Below the pieces are notes generated by a model, which was not told where the DNA came from, ran no database searches, and saw only the letters and a program-made list of their open reading frames with translations. From CAJPPJ01 sp963536495 (lineage in GTDB: Bacteria > Bacillota_I > Bacilli_A > RF39 > UBA660), in contig CAUTAF010000004.1 in NCBI GenBank assembly GCA_963536495.1, forward strand, positions 45,943 through 109,942: DNA of 64,000 nt, read 5' to 3'. Below are positions 46,181 to 56,288 of this stretch, piece after piece. Position numbers and translations under genes: made by a program. Position 1 is the first letter of the stretch, and every line of letters begins with the position of its first letter.

Positions 46181-46429
46181 TTATATTTTTATCCAATTTT
46201 CACTTGTTTTTCTTTTTTCTATTTCTTCTAGCTTTTTTTTGTGTAATTCTGCTTGTTTTTCTAATTTTTCTTCTAATATTTTTTTGTCTTCTTCACTTAA
46301 AATACTTAAAGGACTTACAGGTTTTCCACATCTTGTTACACTACCTTTAATTATAAGTAAATTTTCTTTTGAAGAATTTACTTTCTTTTCTTTTGAAGAA
46401 TTTACTTTTTTCTTTTTAAAACCAAACAT
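46181..46429 (-). CDS. Small charged protein with tandem repeat
   Basis: About 82 residues from the ATG at 46429; a GTG four codons earlier, touching the upstream stop, is an alternative. A direct repeat KKVNSSKE-KKVNSSKE lies near the N-terminus and the C-terminal half is a Lys/Glu coiled coil. The DNA repeat TTTTCTTTTGAAGAATTTAC is visible near 46380. Function unknown. Confidence 0.65.
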   Translation of the reverse strand: MFGFKKKKVNSSKEKKVNSSKENLLIIKGSVTRCGKPVSPLSILSEEDKKILEEKLEKQAELHKKKLEEIEKRKTSENWIKI

Positions 46430-46441
46430 ATTTTTCACCAC

Positions 46442-47035
46442 TTATCTTTCAAAACTTGTTTCTTCTTCAAGTTCTTGTATTCTTCTAGCTAATTCTATTT
46501 TTTCTCTTTCTTTTTCTTCTTCTGTCTTTCTTCTAACAGATGAATTATTACTATTTTTAGGAATAAATAGTTCAACTGGAGTACCTGATAAAGTTATAGT
46601 ATACATTATCCCTCTTCTCCAAACAATAGGGTGAAAATCAAGTTTAAAATTTAAAACTGCATTACAATTAGGATATTTATATTTAACTTCTAACTTAAAT
46701 TGTTTCATACTTTCTTTACGAATATAGTTAAATTCTTTTCCAAAAGTTTCACTCTTTCCACCCCAAGTATTAGCCCAATTTCCAAAGATTTCTGATACCC
46801 AAGATACACCTGTAAAAATTGTTACAGTATGAAAAGGAAAGTATTCAATTTCAAAATCATCTCTATCTCTTAAATTAGGTACAGACAAGAGTTTTAGTTC
46901 AATATCCCTTAATTGACTTACTTTTTCTTCTTTTTTCTTATATTTAACACCACTAATCAATGCAATAATTAAAAGTAAAAATAAACTTACTCCTAATATG
47001 ATTACAGCTGTTCCTAAACCAAAATTAAAATTCAC
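46442..47035 (-). CDS. Membrane protein with YbjQ-like domain
   Basis: 197 residues, GTG start with AAAGGGGG upstream. One N-terminal membrane segment (GTAVIILGVSLFLLLIIALI), then a domain with GVSWVSEIFGNWANTWGGKS, NCNAVLNFKLDFHPI and TITLSGTPVEL. That order resembles the YbjQ (DUF74) fold, where GANAV and GTAV mark the core. The C-terminus is a coiled coil. First gene of the transfer operon. Confidence 0.7.
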   Translation of the reverse strand: MNFNFGLGTAVIILGVSLFLLLIIALISGVKYKKKEEKVSQLRDIELKLLSVPNLRDRDDFEIEYFPFHTVTIFTGVSWVSEIFGNWANTWGGKSETFGKEFNYIRKESMKQFKLEVKYKYPNCNAVLNFKLDFHPIVWRRGIMYTITLSGTPVELFIPKNSNNSSVRRKTEEEKEREKIELARRIQELEEETSFER

Positions 47036-47175
47036 AATATTTTAACCCCCTTTCGTATATTTTTAATCCACATTTTTTTAACCCCCTTTCAAATGAATTT
47101 AACCCTGTTTTTTCATTGCTTTTAAAACTTTTTTTAACTTAATTTTAAAACTTAATTTTAAAAATTTATATTTAT

Positions 47176-47181
47176 ATTATA
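47176..47181 (-). promoter_or_regulatory. Probable -10 box of the transfer operon
   Basis: TGGTATAAT about 140 bp before the first gene; no good -35 is seen, so initiation may need an activator or rely on the extended -10. The leader contains two AAAGGGGGTTAAA copies. Confidence 0.55.
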
Positions 47182-47251
47182 CCATAAAAAAAATATTTTT
47201 CCCTATTTTTTTTAAATTGATTTTTCATTTAAAAATTGATATAATTATTAT

Positions 47252-47376
47252 AAAAGGTTTCGTTTTGTTGTCTTTGTCTTAACAAAATTTAACTTTTTTC
47301 CTTGCGAATTTTTTAAAAAAGACAAGTAATTTTTAAAAATTTTTTGTAATTTCTAAGAATTTAACTTGTCTTTTTT
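47252..47376 (+). ncRNA. Candidate ~125-nt rightward small RNA
   Basis: Promoter TTGATT (47217-47222), 17 bp, TATAAT (47240-47245) reads into the terminator at 47376 without an ORF and ribosome site. A TTTTGTT/AACAAAA hairpin is inside. It could be antisense to the 3' end of the leftward message. Confidence 0.5.
47315..47376. terminator. Bidirectional terminator of the 55.9-47.4 kb gene set
   Basis: A 13-bp stem AAAAAAGACAAGT/ACTTGTCTTTTTT with a 36-base AT-rich loop lies downstream of the stop at 47412. Confidence 0.75.
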
Positions 47377-47411
47377 GTTTTTATTTTCTAAATTTTTTTC
47401 TAAAATTTTCT

Positions 47412-48971
47412 CTAAAAATCTTTTTCATTATCCTTTTCTTTTTCAATAGGTTTTTCAATATTCTTTTCAATATTTATATGTTTTTCAACATTTTTTTCAT
47501 TATTTTCTTTACTAAGTTTTTTCTCTAATTTATCAAATTTATCTGAAAATGGACTTACTTCTAATCCTATTCCTTTTGCTATATTAGAATATGTTTTGTT
47601 ATTAGCCTTACCTAGATGTTCCTCAACTTCTTTCCAAGTTACATATTTGTATAAATCATCATATAGTTTTTCAACTTTTTTACTTAAATTATCATCTCTA
47701 AATACAAAATCTTTTTTATCAAAAACATCTCTAATATCATCTTTATCAATTTTGTCATTAAAGTTTTTAATTTCTTTTTCATATAAATTTCTTGTGTAAA
47801 TTTGTACATTATCTAAATATTCTTCAGGACTTCCCATTTCAAATATTTCCTTAACTTTTTTTTCACCATTATGAACCTTTATATTAAAATCTAAGAAAAA
47901 AGCCTTTCTTTTTATTAGTTCTTCATTAAATTCTTTTCCAAAACCCTCATAGATGTTTTTTGTTCTATCAGCAAATTCTTCTTTTAATATTTCTTTATTT
48001 TCGGTAAAATTATTAGTTTTTTTTATCAAATCGTCATCATTAAACATTTCAGACACAATTTCTCTACTCATATCTTTAAAATTACTTATTTTCCACAAAA
48101 TTTGGTCTTGTACATTTTTTTTGTCTTGTTCTATCTCAAAAGGTTTAATGACATAATCTTCGACTTTATCTTGTTCCATTTCAAATAAATTCTTAGTATA
48201 ACCTGTTATAATTAAAATTTTTTCTAACTCAACTTCTTCACCTTTTAAAGATAGTTTTTTATCGTCCTTTTCTATGTAAAGACTATTTTGACTTTTATCA
48301 TTACCATCTATATTTAAAATCATACAATCATTATCTTCTATCAAATTTAAAATATCTTTTTTATATAAATAAGCCTTACTATCAATAGGATTTTCAAAAA
48401 GAAATTCATTGAATTTTCTCAAACTTTCCTCTACTTTAGGACTTTCTTTAAAAGAAAGTTCTTTAAATGTATTAAAAGTCTTTGAAGTGATTTCTAATTC
48501 ACTCCAATGTTCTCCATTTTTTTCAACTGCATTTACAAGAAGTTTTTCTCTATCTTTTTCTATTCTAAAAGAGCCATCAAAATGAGATATTTCCTTTTTA
48601 AAATCTTCCATTTTTTTAATCTTTTCGCTATCTATTGTTATTTCTACCTTTGTATTTATATTTTTTAAATCTTCTAAATTTCCATTTATATCATTTAACA
48701 TATTAAAATCTACTTTTAAAGACTTTATTTTTATAATTGAATTTTCGTTCTTATTTTCAAATTTTAAATCTGTTTCAACTTCTTCTTTTAAATCATCTTT
48801 TTTTATAAAATACATTTCTTTATCTTTTCTAACAAATTTATTAGATGTTTTATCAAATTTTTCATCATACACATCTACTAAATATAAATCTTTTAAATAA
48901 TTTTTCTTATCAATAATATTTTCAATTTTATTTACTTCTTTGATTATTTCTTTGTTTGTATATTTTTTCAT
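47412..48971 (-). CDS. Paralogous protein of the NNAE family, diverged
   Basis: About 519 residues from the ATG at 48971, which has AAAAGGTGG upstream; a start 13 codons earlier is less likely. Family signs are weaker: SHFDGSFRIEKD matches the GSF/GAF-xIEY segment of its neighbours, EGFGKEFNEELIKRKAFFLDFNI corresponds to their FGxDFxNxFLVNNAEELxLT, and KLYDDLYKY is shared with the gene at 52382. It ends EKDNEKDF. It is the most diverged and last of five tandem family genes. Confidence 0.82.
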   Translation of the reverse strand: MKKYTNKEIIKEVNKIENIIDKKNYLKDLYLVDVYDEKFDKTSNKFVRKDKEMYFIKKDDLKEEVETDLKFENKNENSIIKIKSLKVDFNMLNDINGNLEDLKNINTKVEITIDSEKIKKMEDFKKEISHFDGSFRIEKDREKLLVNAVEKNGEHWSELEITSKTFNTFKELSFKESPKVEESLRKFNEFLFENPIDSKAYLYKKDILNLIEDNDCMILNIDGNDKSQNSLYIEKDDKKLSLKGEEVELEKILIITGYTKNLFEMEQDKVEDYVIKPFEIEQDKKNVQDQILWKISNFKDMSREIVSEMFNDDDLIKKTNNFTENKEILKEEFADRTKNIYEGFGKEFNEELIKRKAFFLDFNIKVHNGEKKVKEIFEMGSPEEYLDNVQIYTRNLYEKEIKNFNDKIDKDDIRDVFDKKDFVFRDDNLSKKVEKLYDDLYKYVTWKEVEEHLGKANNKTYSNIAKGIGLEVSPFSDKFDKLEKKLSKENNEKNVEKHINIEKNIEKPIEKEKDNEKDF

Positions 48972-49053
48972 AATACCACCTTTTAGTATCTTTTTATAGA
49001 ACTTTTTCATATAATTTAGGAATGGATTTTTAGTCCATTCCTAATAATTTCAT

Positions 49054-50688
49054 TTATTCAAATTCTTTTTCATTTTTTTCTCTTTCATCTTTTTTAACTT
49101 CTTCGTCAACAAAATCAAAGAAATCTTTAACTTTTCTTTCTTCTGTCTTTTCTTTTTCTTTAGGTTCGTCTTTAACAAGTTCTTCATATCTCTTATCAGT
49201 TAAATTTAAACGAACTTCATCTGTTAAGGCTTTTAATTCTTTCTCATTTTTAATATCTATATTTTTGTTTTTTGCATATTCAAAAGTATCTTCAAAAACT
49301 TTATCAATTTTGTCTAATACTTTATAATCAGCATTAAATTCTTCTTTTGTAAACTTATCTTCTATATTTGTACTGAAATTATTTCCAAAGCATAAAACTC
49401 TTTCTTGGAAATCTCTTACCTCTTCCTTGTATAAGTTTTTTATAAAGAAATCAACATTCTTTTCATAATTTTCATACTTATTATCAAATTCATCTATTAA
49501 TGGGAAGTTTTTATCAGGATTACTAACAGTTAGCTTTAATTCTTCTGCATTATTAACTAAGAACTTGTTTTTGAAGTCTAAACCTAAATCATCAAATACT
49601 TTTTCAAATTTTTCTTCTACAACATCTCCTACATTTGAAACATCTTTTTGAAAATTATCAGTTTTTTCTATAATTTCTTTATCATTTAGAACACTTGCAA
49701 AAACAATATTTTTTATATCATTAAAACTCTTATTGCTAAGTTCTTCTTTTAATTCTCTGACATCAAATCTTATATCTTGCTTAGTATTTTCTCTAACTTC
49801 AGCTTTATCTTTATTTAATTCTAACATCATAACTGCTGAATTGTCTAAAGCCATAGCTTGTCCTACATTAAAATCTTTAATAAGAAGTTTTTCATCTCCT
49901 CTTTTAGTTAAAAATTCTTTTGTTCCTTTGATGTTATCAATATGAAGTCTAGTATTTATATTAGCTTTTCTATCTTCTTCAGTTACACCTGCAATATTTT
50001 CAAGAACTTTATCAAAATCTTTAGGTGTAAACTTTTCTTCTCCACTTTCTAATTGATTATTAAAGAATTTTGCCATTCTTTCAGTAAATTCTGTTCTTTC
50101 TTCACTTTCATATTTAGGACTAAATTCTCTAGCAAAAATTCTTTTTTCATCATAATCGTGAATTAAAACAGAAATTTCATCTGTTTCTCTTGAATATTTT
50201 ATTCCAAAACTACCATTAACTTTTTCAGATACTTTTTCAAATTTATCCATTTTTTCTACTGATAAACTATCAACTTCAACTATTTTCTTTACATCAACAT
50301 TTTCAAAAAAATCTTCATTAAATTCTTTATTTTTAGATTTTAATGTTTCTTCAAATTCTTTTAATTGTTCAGGTGTAAACCCTATTTGAAAAACTGATAA
50401 GTTTATATTTACTTCAGGCATTTTTTTGATTTTAGCATTTTCTTTTTGTTCACGAATTTCATTTATTCCATTTTCTACTTCTTTTTTGACATCTGCTCTT
50501 TGTCTTAAATAAGCCTCATCATCTATTGGTTTATTATATGCGTCTATTTGCTCTTTTAAAATACATACAATATCTTTTCCTAGATTAAATGCGTTTTTTG
50601 TTAAAGCTATACCTATATCTGCTCCAATTTCCACACCTTTTTTCAAAACATTAAATGCTCTTGTTAAATTTCTTTTATTAAGTAACAT
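49054..50688 (-). CDS. Paralogous protein of the NNAE family
   Basis: 544 residues, AAAGGAGG ribosome site. Its N-terminus (RAFNVLKKGVEIGADIGIAL) is unlike the neighbours. Middle and end match them: GSFGIKYSRE, SFNDIKNIVFASVLND, LDFKNKFLVNNAEELKLTV, FQERVLCFGNNFSTNIEDKF. The tail ends EKNEKEFE. Function unknown. Confidence 0.85.
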   Translation of the reverse strand: MLLNKRNLTRAFNVLKKGVEIGADIGIALTKNAFNLGKDIVCILKEQIDAYNKPIDDEAYLRQRADVKKEVENGINEIREQKENAKIKKMPEVNINLSVFQIGFTPEQLKEFEETLKSKNKEFNEDFFENVDVKKIVEVDSLSVEKMDKFEKVSEKVNGSFGIKYSRETDEISVLIHDYDEKRIFAREFSPKYESEERTEFTERMAKFFNNQLESGEEKFTPKDFDKVLENIAGVTEEDRKANINTRLHIDNIKGTKEFLTKRGDEKLLIKDFNVGQAMALDNSAVMMLELNKDKAEVRENTKQDIRFDVRELKEELSNKSFNDIKNIVFASVLNDKEIIEKTDNFQKDVSNVGDVVEEKFEKVFDDLGLDFKNKFLVNNAEELKLTVSNPDKNFPLIDEFDNKYENYEKNVDFFIKNLYKEEVRDFQERVLCFGNNFSTNIEDKFTKEEFNADYKVLDKIDKVFEDTFEYAKNKNIDIKNEKELKALTDEVRLNLTDKRYEELVKDEPKEKEKTEERKVKDFFDFVDEEVKKDEREKNEKEFE

Positions 50689-50701
50689 ATTTCCTCCTTT
50701 T

Positions 50702-52306
50702 TTAAAATCCTATTTCTTTGTCATCTGATTTTTCTTTTTCTTCTTCGTATTCTTTTAAAGGTTTTTCTTTTGAAGATTTTTCAACTTCTTTATCTTCGAC
50801 TTTATCTTTATTAAATTTTTCTTCTAATTTTTCAAATTTACCTGAAAGTTCACCAATTTCTAAGCCTACTATATTTCCATTTATTGAGAATAGTTTAGGA
50901 TTATTAGCACCACTTCTAACAGAATATTCATATAAATCTTCGTATGCTTTTCCAACTTTTTCTATGTTATTATTTGAATATCCTGAAATCTCAACACTAG
51001 AAAATTTATCTTCAATTTTTGTACTCATATTAGTACCAAAATTTAATACTCTTTCTTGAAAATCGTGAACTTCTTCCATATACTTTCCTCTAAGAAAATC
51101 ATTTACGCCTTTATCATAAGGAACATTCATTTCCATTATTTCATTAACTTTTCCATTTTCATCAAGTGTTAAACCAAATTTTTCAGCATTTTTTTCCACA
51201 AATTCATTTCTAAAGTCTTGTCCTAATCCTGTAAAAACATCTTCAAATCTTTCCATAACTTCAATTTCTAAATTATTAGTATCTTTTTGAAAATTATTTG
51301 TTTTTTCTTTTATTTCAAGATTATTTAAAACAGATGAATAAACATTTGTTTTAATTGTATCAAAATCTTGTTTTAGTAAATCTTCTTTTATTTTATCAAC
51401 ATCATTTTTTATTTCATAAGCAAGTTTTATATGTTTTTCAACCTTTTCTTCTTCTTTGTCAAATAAGAAAGTTGTAGCATTTCTCATTGACATCATTTCA
51501 CCTAAATTAACTTCATCTCCCTTTAAATATAGTTTTTTATCTCCACTTACTATTGTAAGTTCATTTTGTTCTTCTTTTCCACCTACTACAAATAAAGATA
51601 ATTTAGAATTTCTATTTCCTCTATCATAGGTACTTGCGTCTGTCAAGTTTCCGAAATTTTCGTAATTTAATTCTATTTTGTCTAATTCAGATTTTCCATT
51701 ATTGTAAAGATTATTTAATTTATCCATAAATTCAGTATTATTAACAGGTCTAAATTCAAAACTTTCTATATAATTTTCACCAACATTATTCATTATAGTT
51801 CCTGTTGCTTTATCAGGTTCATATTCTATTTTAAAAGCACCATTTAAGTTTTTAGTAGTTTCGTTTATTTTTTCCATTTTCTCAACCACATATTCATTTA
51901 AAAGTGTATTGTTATAATGGTCGTTTTTGTTTAAACTATCTAAAACTTCTCCATTACCTTTTTGTAAATTTTCATAAAAACTAGATAGAACACTAACTTT
52001 AGTATATTCAATATCTGTATTTTCTCTATTTTCATTTAATGGCGAATTAGGATTGAAATAAGGGTTATCTTCTTTCTTTTCAGCCATTCTTTTATTATAA
52101 TCACTAATAAAAGCTATATCTTCTTTCATTTCTTCTTTTAAATCTTTTTTGTCAATATAATATTGCTCCTTTTCTCTTTTTAATCCCTCTGTTACATATC
52201 CTTTAGTAACATAAATTAAATCTTCAGCAAATTCTTTAGCTTTTACAACATCATCTTTCATTTCGTTAAATTTTTCAATTAAATCTTCTTTACTAAATTT
52301 TTTCAT
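50702..52306 (-). CDS. Paralogous protein of the NNAE family, KEIGF tail
   Basis: 534 residues, AAAGGAG ribosome site. Shares with its neighbours the N-terminal SKEDLIEKFNEMKDD.VKAKEFAEDLIYVTKGY, then GAFKIEYEPD, FRNEFVEKNAEKFGLTLDENGK and FQERVLNFGTNMSTKIEDKF. Ends KEKSDDKEIGF. No membrane or catalytic motif. Confidence 0.86.
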   Translation of the reverse strand: MKKFSKEDLIEKFNEMKDDVVKAKEFAEDLIYVTKGYVTEGLKREKEQYYIDKKDLKEEMKEDIAFISDYNKRMAEKKEDNPYFNPNSPLNENRENTDIEYTKVSVLSSFYENLQKGNGEVLDSLNKNDHYNNTLLNEYVVEKMEKINETTKNLNGAFKIEYEPDKATGTIMNNVGENYIESFEFRPVNNTEFMDKLNNLYNNGKSELDKIELNYENFGNLTDASTYDRGNRNSKLSLFVVGGKEEQNELTIVSGDKKLYLKGDEVNLGEMMSMRNATTFLFDKEEEKVEKHIKLAYEIKNDVDKIKEDLLKQDFDTIKTNVYSSVLNNLEIKEKTNNFQKDTNNLEIEVMERFEDVFTGLGQDFRNEFVEKNAEKFGLTLDENGKVNEIMEMNVPYDKGVNDFLRGKYMEEVHDFQERVLNFGTNMSTKIEDKFSSVEISGYSNNNIEKVGKAYEDLYEYSVRSGANNPKLFSINGNIVGLEIGELSGKFEKLEEKFNKDKVEDKEVEKSSKEKPLKEYEEEKEKSDDKEIGF

Positions 52307-52381
52307 TTACTTTCTCCTTTTAATTTTTTTTTGTTATATACAGATTATAACAAACTAATTTTACCAAACAACGAAGTAATT

Positions 52382-54055
52382 TTACTCTATTCCAAAGTCA
52401 AAATCATCTTTAGAATTTTCTTTTGTTTTTTCTTTTTCTATATCTTTTTCTTTATAAGATAATTTTCTTTTTTCTTTTAGTTCATTTTTTATCTCTAATT
52501 CATAAAACTTAGTTGAAAACATATCAACTTCTAATTTCACCATTTTTGCTAATCTTGAAAATGCAACTGAGTTATTAAGAAATTCTTTCCCTTTTTCTAC
52601 TTCTCTTTTTCCATATTTGTATAAATCATCATAGACTTTCTCAAGTTTTTTAACATTATTATTTGAACTTCCTACTATTTCTTTTTCAGAAAATTCATCT
52701 GTTATATCTATTGAATTAGGATTTAAAGAAAAAGCTGTTGCTTTTGCTCCAAATTCTTGAACATTACCCATATAAATGCTTTTCACATATTCGTTCATAG
52801 TTTCTTTATAATCTTCAGGATTTTCTCCTAAAAATTCTTTGATTTTTTTGTCATCATTTACTGTTAGTCCTAAATTTTGAGCATTATTTACTAAAAAATT
52901 ATTAGTAAAATCATTCCCTAAGCCATTAAATATATCTTCATATATTTCTTTCACTTCATTCTCTAAAAGATTTTTATTCTCTATGAAATTCTTATTTTTA
53001 AAATCACCTGTAATTTCTCTTATATTATCATCATTTAAAACTAGAGAAAAAACATTTTCTTTTAAACTTTGAAAACTTTCTTTTTCAAGTTCTCTTTTAA
53101 TTTTTTTAACTTCATAAGTCATTTCGTCAAGTGTTTTTTCGTGTTCTTTTACTTTATCTTGTTCTTTGTAAAATAAAAACATTCCTGAATTATCTAAGAC
53201 TATAAGTTCACCTAAATTAACATCTTTACCATTAACTTTAAGTTCCTCATCATCTTTTACAATTTTTATGTAATTTTTTTCTTGTAAATCAGGAACAAAA
53301 TTTAATTCAACCTTTGAAAATCTATTTTTTCTACCTATAATACTTTCATCAGTGAAATTGCTAAAATCATTTTCTAAACTAAGCACATCTTCTTCCGATT
53401 TTGAACCACTGTTTAAAAAATTATTAAGTTCTTTATAAGCTATTTTGTGATTTTCTTTATATTTTTTTCTTGCATAAAACTCTTTATAACTTGGTTCTTC
53501 TTTTTGTAATTCGTTTCCCATAAAATTATATGTTTTTGTTTTAAATTCATCATTCTCATCTTTTTTAGTTAAATATAAGCTAGATAGATAGGGAGTATAT
53601 TCTAAAAGAAAACTCCCCTCTATGTTTTCAAGAGAATTGTTTATTTTATCTATTTTACTAACTAAAATATTGTTTACACGCATTTTATATGAAATGCTAT
53701 CTTCTAAATTATTTATAATTTGAGAACTCTCATTTTTTAAATCTTTATAAAAAGTTGCTCCTATTTCTACTTTTGAATATTCTATATCTTTATTTTTTTC
53801 ATAATATAAATTTTCATCTTTTTCCATTAAAGGATTTTCTTCTGATATTCTACGCATTTCAGATATATCTTTATTTAATTGTTCTTTAAAATCTTTAGTA
53901 TGAATAAAAAATGTTTCATCTAAATTTATACTTCCATAATATAAGTAACCTTTATTAACGCATATTAAATCTTCAATATATTCCTTTGCTTTAATAGGAT
54001 TTTCTTTAAATTCAAAAAGTTTTTCTCTTAAATCCTTTTTACTTAATTTTTCCAA
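52382..54055 (-). CDS. Paralogous protein of the NNAE family
   Basis: 557 residues, TTG start with GGTGAGGAG upstream. Its N-terminus (SKKDLREKLFEFKENPIKAKEYIEDLICVNKGY) closely parallels the 50702 gene, as do VNLGELIVLDNSGMFLFYKEQDKV and FTNNFLVNNAQNLGLTV. Ends SKDDFDFGIE. A probable duplicate of its downstream neighbour. Confidence 0.85.
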   Translation of the reverse strand: MEKLSKKDLREKLFEFKENPIKAKEYIEDLICVNKGYLYYGSINLDETFFIHTKDFKEQLNKDISEMRRISEENPLMEKDENLYYEKNKDIEYSKVEIGATFYKDLKNESSQIINNLEDSISYKMRVNNILVSKIDKINNSLENIEGSFLLEYTPYLSSLYLTKKDENDEFKTKTYNFMGNELQKEEPSYKEFYARKKYKENHKIAYKELNNFLNSGSKSEEDVLSLENDFSNFTDESIIGRKNRFSKVELNFVPDLQEKNYIKIVKDDEELKVNGKDVNLGELIVLDNSGMFLFYKEQDKVKEHEKTLDEMTYEVKKIKRELEKESFQSLKENVFSLVLNDDNIREITGDFKNKNFIENKNLLENEVKEIYEDIFNGLGNDFTNNFLVNNAQNLGLTVNDDKKIKEFLGENPEDYKETMNEYVKSIYMGNVQEFGAKATAFSLNPNSIDITDEFSEKEIVGSSNNNVKKLEKVYDDLYKYGKREVEKGKEFLNNSVAFSRLAKMVKLEVDMFSTKFYELEIKNELKEKRKLSYKEKDIEKEKTKENSKDDFDFGIE

Positions 54056-54081
54056 TTCTCCTCACCTTATCCAATCATATT

Positions 54082-55929
54082 TTATAGTTCTACTTCTCTA
54101 TCTTTTTCCTTGATTTCTTCAACTTCTTTTTTCATTTCTTTCTTATCATTTCCAAATACTTCATCAAGTGATTTTAAGTTGTTCTTTTCTAAATAATTAT
54201 TAATAGATTTATCTAACTTATCTTCACTTAAACTATTTATATGTTTCTTAATTTCGTTGTTTATTTCTTCTTTAAATTTCTTTTCTGATTTTTCATTATC
54301 ACTATTTTTGTAATCTTCTATATATTTTTCAGTAAATCTATCTATATATTCTTCTTGCTTTTCATTGAAAGTAGTTCCTTGCTTTTCATATTTATCAGTT
54401 ATTTTAGCTAATGGTATAACAGCAAATCTTTGGTATGTTTTATCTAATATTTCTTCTGATAATTCTTGCTTTTTTTCTCCAAATTTAGTCTTAATTATTT
54501 CGTCAATATTATTCTCAAAATCTATATCTTCTTTTGCTTTTTCAAGTTCTAAATCTACAATTTCATTTTCTTCATTTAAAGGTATGTTTAGTTCATCAGC
54601 ATTATTTACCAAATAGAAATACTTATCATTTTCTGACATATCTCCAAATCTTTCTTCTAATGCTTTGTCAAATTTTTCCATTGTTTTTTCTTTCATTGTT
54701 TCTCCGAAAACAATTTCAGGATTAACTTCTTTCATTGTATCTAAAAAACTTTCTGTTACAGCTTTACTTTTTATGTTATTAACAGTTTCTTCAAATTTTT
54801 CATATCTATTCATATTTTCAAGCATAACTAGGTTATGGCTAATATCTTTATCTAAGTAATTCTTTTCTTGATATTCTTCTGAAAAGGCTTTAAAGAAATC
54901 TTCGTCTTGTAATAAATTTCCCATAGTATCAAAAGTTATTACATTCTCTTTCTTATCAGCAAATTGTTCATAAGGAGTGTTCCACTTATCTTTCATAGAT
55001 ACTTCAATTTTATTATATTCATCATTTACAATATGAAAATTAACTTCTGTTATATCAGATTTTTCATTGTTGTTTTTATAATAAGTAGGAAGTTTCAAAT
55101 CAATTTCTTTTAAATCATTTGCTAAAATATCAGTTTCAAATATATGTCTGTTTATATAATTTTTCTTTTCTTCGTCTGTATAGTCTTCATCTTCTTTTAA
55201 GTCATTTATCATTTCTTGAAAATATTCATATTCATCTAATTCTAAACCATAATCATAAAAATCTATATCATCTTTTTCAGTAACAATATATTTTATTGTT
55301 TTATCTAAAAAGCCATTTAAACTTTCATCTGAAATCACTATTTCTTTATCATCTTTATTTTTTATTACTAATGAAAAATTGTCCTTTTCACCATTTCTAA
55401 ATGTTAAATCCATATCATAATCTTTAAGATTTTCCATTTCACCTAAATGTTCTTTTATAAATTCTAATGATTTTCTTAAATTATCTTCTTTTTCTAAATC
55501 TATATAATCTATTGATTTATAACACATATCATAAAATTTACTAGCTACTTCTTCATCAAAATCTTCTAAGTCTATATCATCTTTTTTTAGAAAATCTTTT
55601 GTTGCACTTATTACCTCATTTCCACTTAATTTATAAAATAAGGCTTTTGTTTCTCCTCTATATTTATCACTATCGTGTACCTTTGATTTTATGTCTTCTA
55701 AAAAATCTTCTTCATCATATACATTTTTAGGATTTTTAGAATTGTTTTCTGCTTTAAATTTTTCAGTAAAAAAACTTTTACCATCTTGATAATCGCCTTT
55801 GAAATTATAATCTTCAAGAGAAACTAAAGATACATTTTTTAATCTGTTTTCAATTTCTTTGTCTGATTGTCCTTGAAATGAATTTATAAATTCTTTGTCA
55901 TTTTCGTAAATCTTAACTTTGTTTTTCAT
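54082..55929 (-). CDS. Paralogous protein of the NNAE family, REVEL tail
   Basis: 615 residues, AAGGAG ribosome site. Contains YFYLVNNADELNIPLNEENEI (about residue 445) and a C-terminal INNYLEKNNLKSLDEVF like that of the 58577 gene (KNNYLENNDYENLNNHL). Ends EKDREVEL. First gene of the five-gene set, with a TATAAT near 55965. Confidence 0.85.
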   Translation of the reverse strand: MKNKVKIYENDKEFINSFQGQSDKEIENRLKNVSLVSLEDYNFKGDYQDGKSFFTEKFKAENNSKNPKNVYDEEDFLEDIKSKVHDSDKYRGETKALFYKLSGNEVISATKDFLKKDDIDLEDFDEEVASKFYDMCYKSIDYIDLEKEDNLRKSLEFIKEHLGEMENLKDYDMDLTFRNGEKDNFSLVIKNKDDKEIVISDESLNGFLDKTIKYIVTEKDDIDFYDYGLELDEYEYFQEMINDLKEDEDYTDEEKKNYINRHIFETDILANDLKEIDLKLPTYYKNNNEKSDITEVNFHIVNDEYNKIEVSMKDKWNTPYEQFADKKENVITFDTMGNLLQDEDFFKAFSEEYQEKNYLDKDISHNLVMLENMNRYEKFEETVNNIKSKAVTESFLDTMKEVNPEIVFGETMKEKTMEKFDKALEERFGDMSENDKYFYLVNNADELNIPLNEENEIVDLELEKAKEDIDFENNIDEIIKTKFGEKKQELSEEILDKTYQRFAVIPLAKITDKYEKQGTTFNEKQEEYIDRFTEKYIEDYKNSDNEKSEKKFKEEINNEIKKHINSLSEDKLDKSINNYLEKNNLKSLDEVFGNDKKEMKKEVEEIKEKDREVEL

Positions 55930-56055
55930 AAAAATCTTCTCCTTTTTTTATTATTCTTAATTGTTATTATATCATTGTTACCAAGTAAAATATATAATTT
56001 TAAGAAGTTGATAAAATTATTTTACAATTTTATTAAAATGTGCTATAATAAGTTA

Positions 56056-56137
56056 TCTAAATCAATCTTAAAGGGATTGTTACTCTTCATTATTTGTTTA
56101 AAGTTTTAAAAAGGGTTTTTAAAAAAATCCTTTTTTT
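56056..56137 (+). ncRNA. Candidate ~80-nt small RNA
   Basis: Promoter TTTACA (56021-56026), 17 bp, TATAAT (56044-56049). Terminator stem of 13 pairs (56108-56120 with 56123-56135, one G-U) plus T run. No ORF. Confidence 0.6.
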
Positions 56138-56164
56138 CTTTTAAAAATATGATATAATAAATTT

Positions 56165-56248
56165 ATTGATTAATTTATCTTGTAACTTTCCAAACAAATA
56201 AAACCAAGAAGAAATAAGAAATAAAGGACTAATTTTTGTCCTTTTTTC
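56165..56248 (+). ncRNA. Candidate ~85-nt small RNA
   Basis: A TATAAT at 56153-56158 with a weak -35 is followed by a terminator AAAGGAC/GTCCTTT with a T run (56222-56248). The same AAAGGAC-type terminator recurs at 58493-58520 and 60519-60546. Confidence 0.45.
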
Positions 56249-56288
56249 TTTGTTAATTAATTTTCGGTGCTTTTTTTTGAAATGAATA

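Larger units (their letters stand above)
47036..47411. other. Intergenic region with a -10 box, a small transcript and a terminator
   Basis: No protein gene. It holds the likely transfer-operon -10 (TGGTATAAT, 47176-47181), a rightward promoter at 47217-47245 and a strong bidirectional terminator at 47315-47376. Confidence 0.6.
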
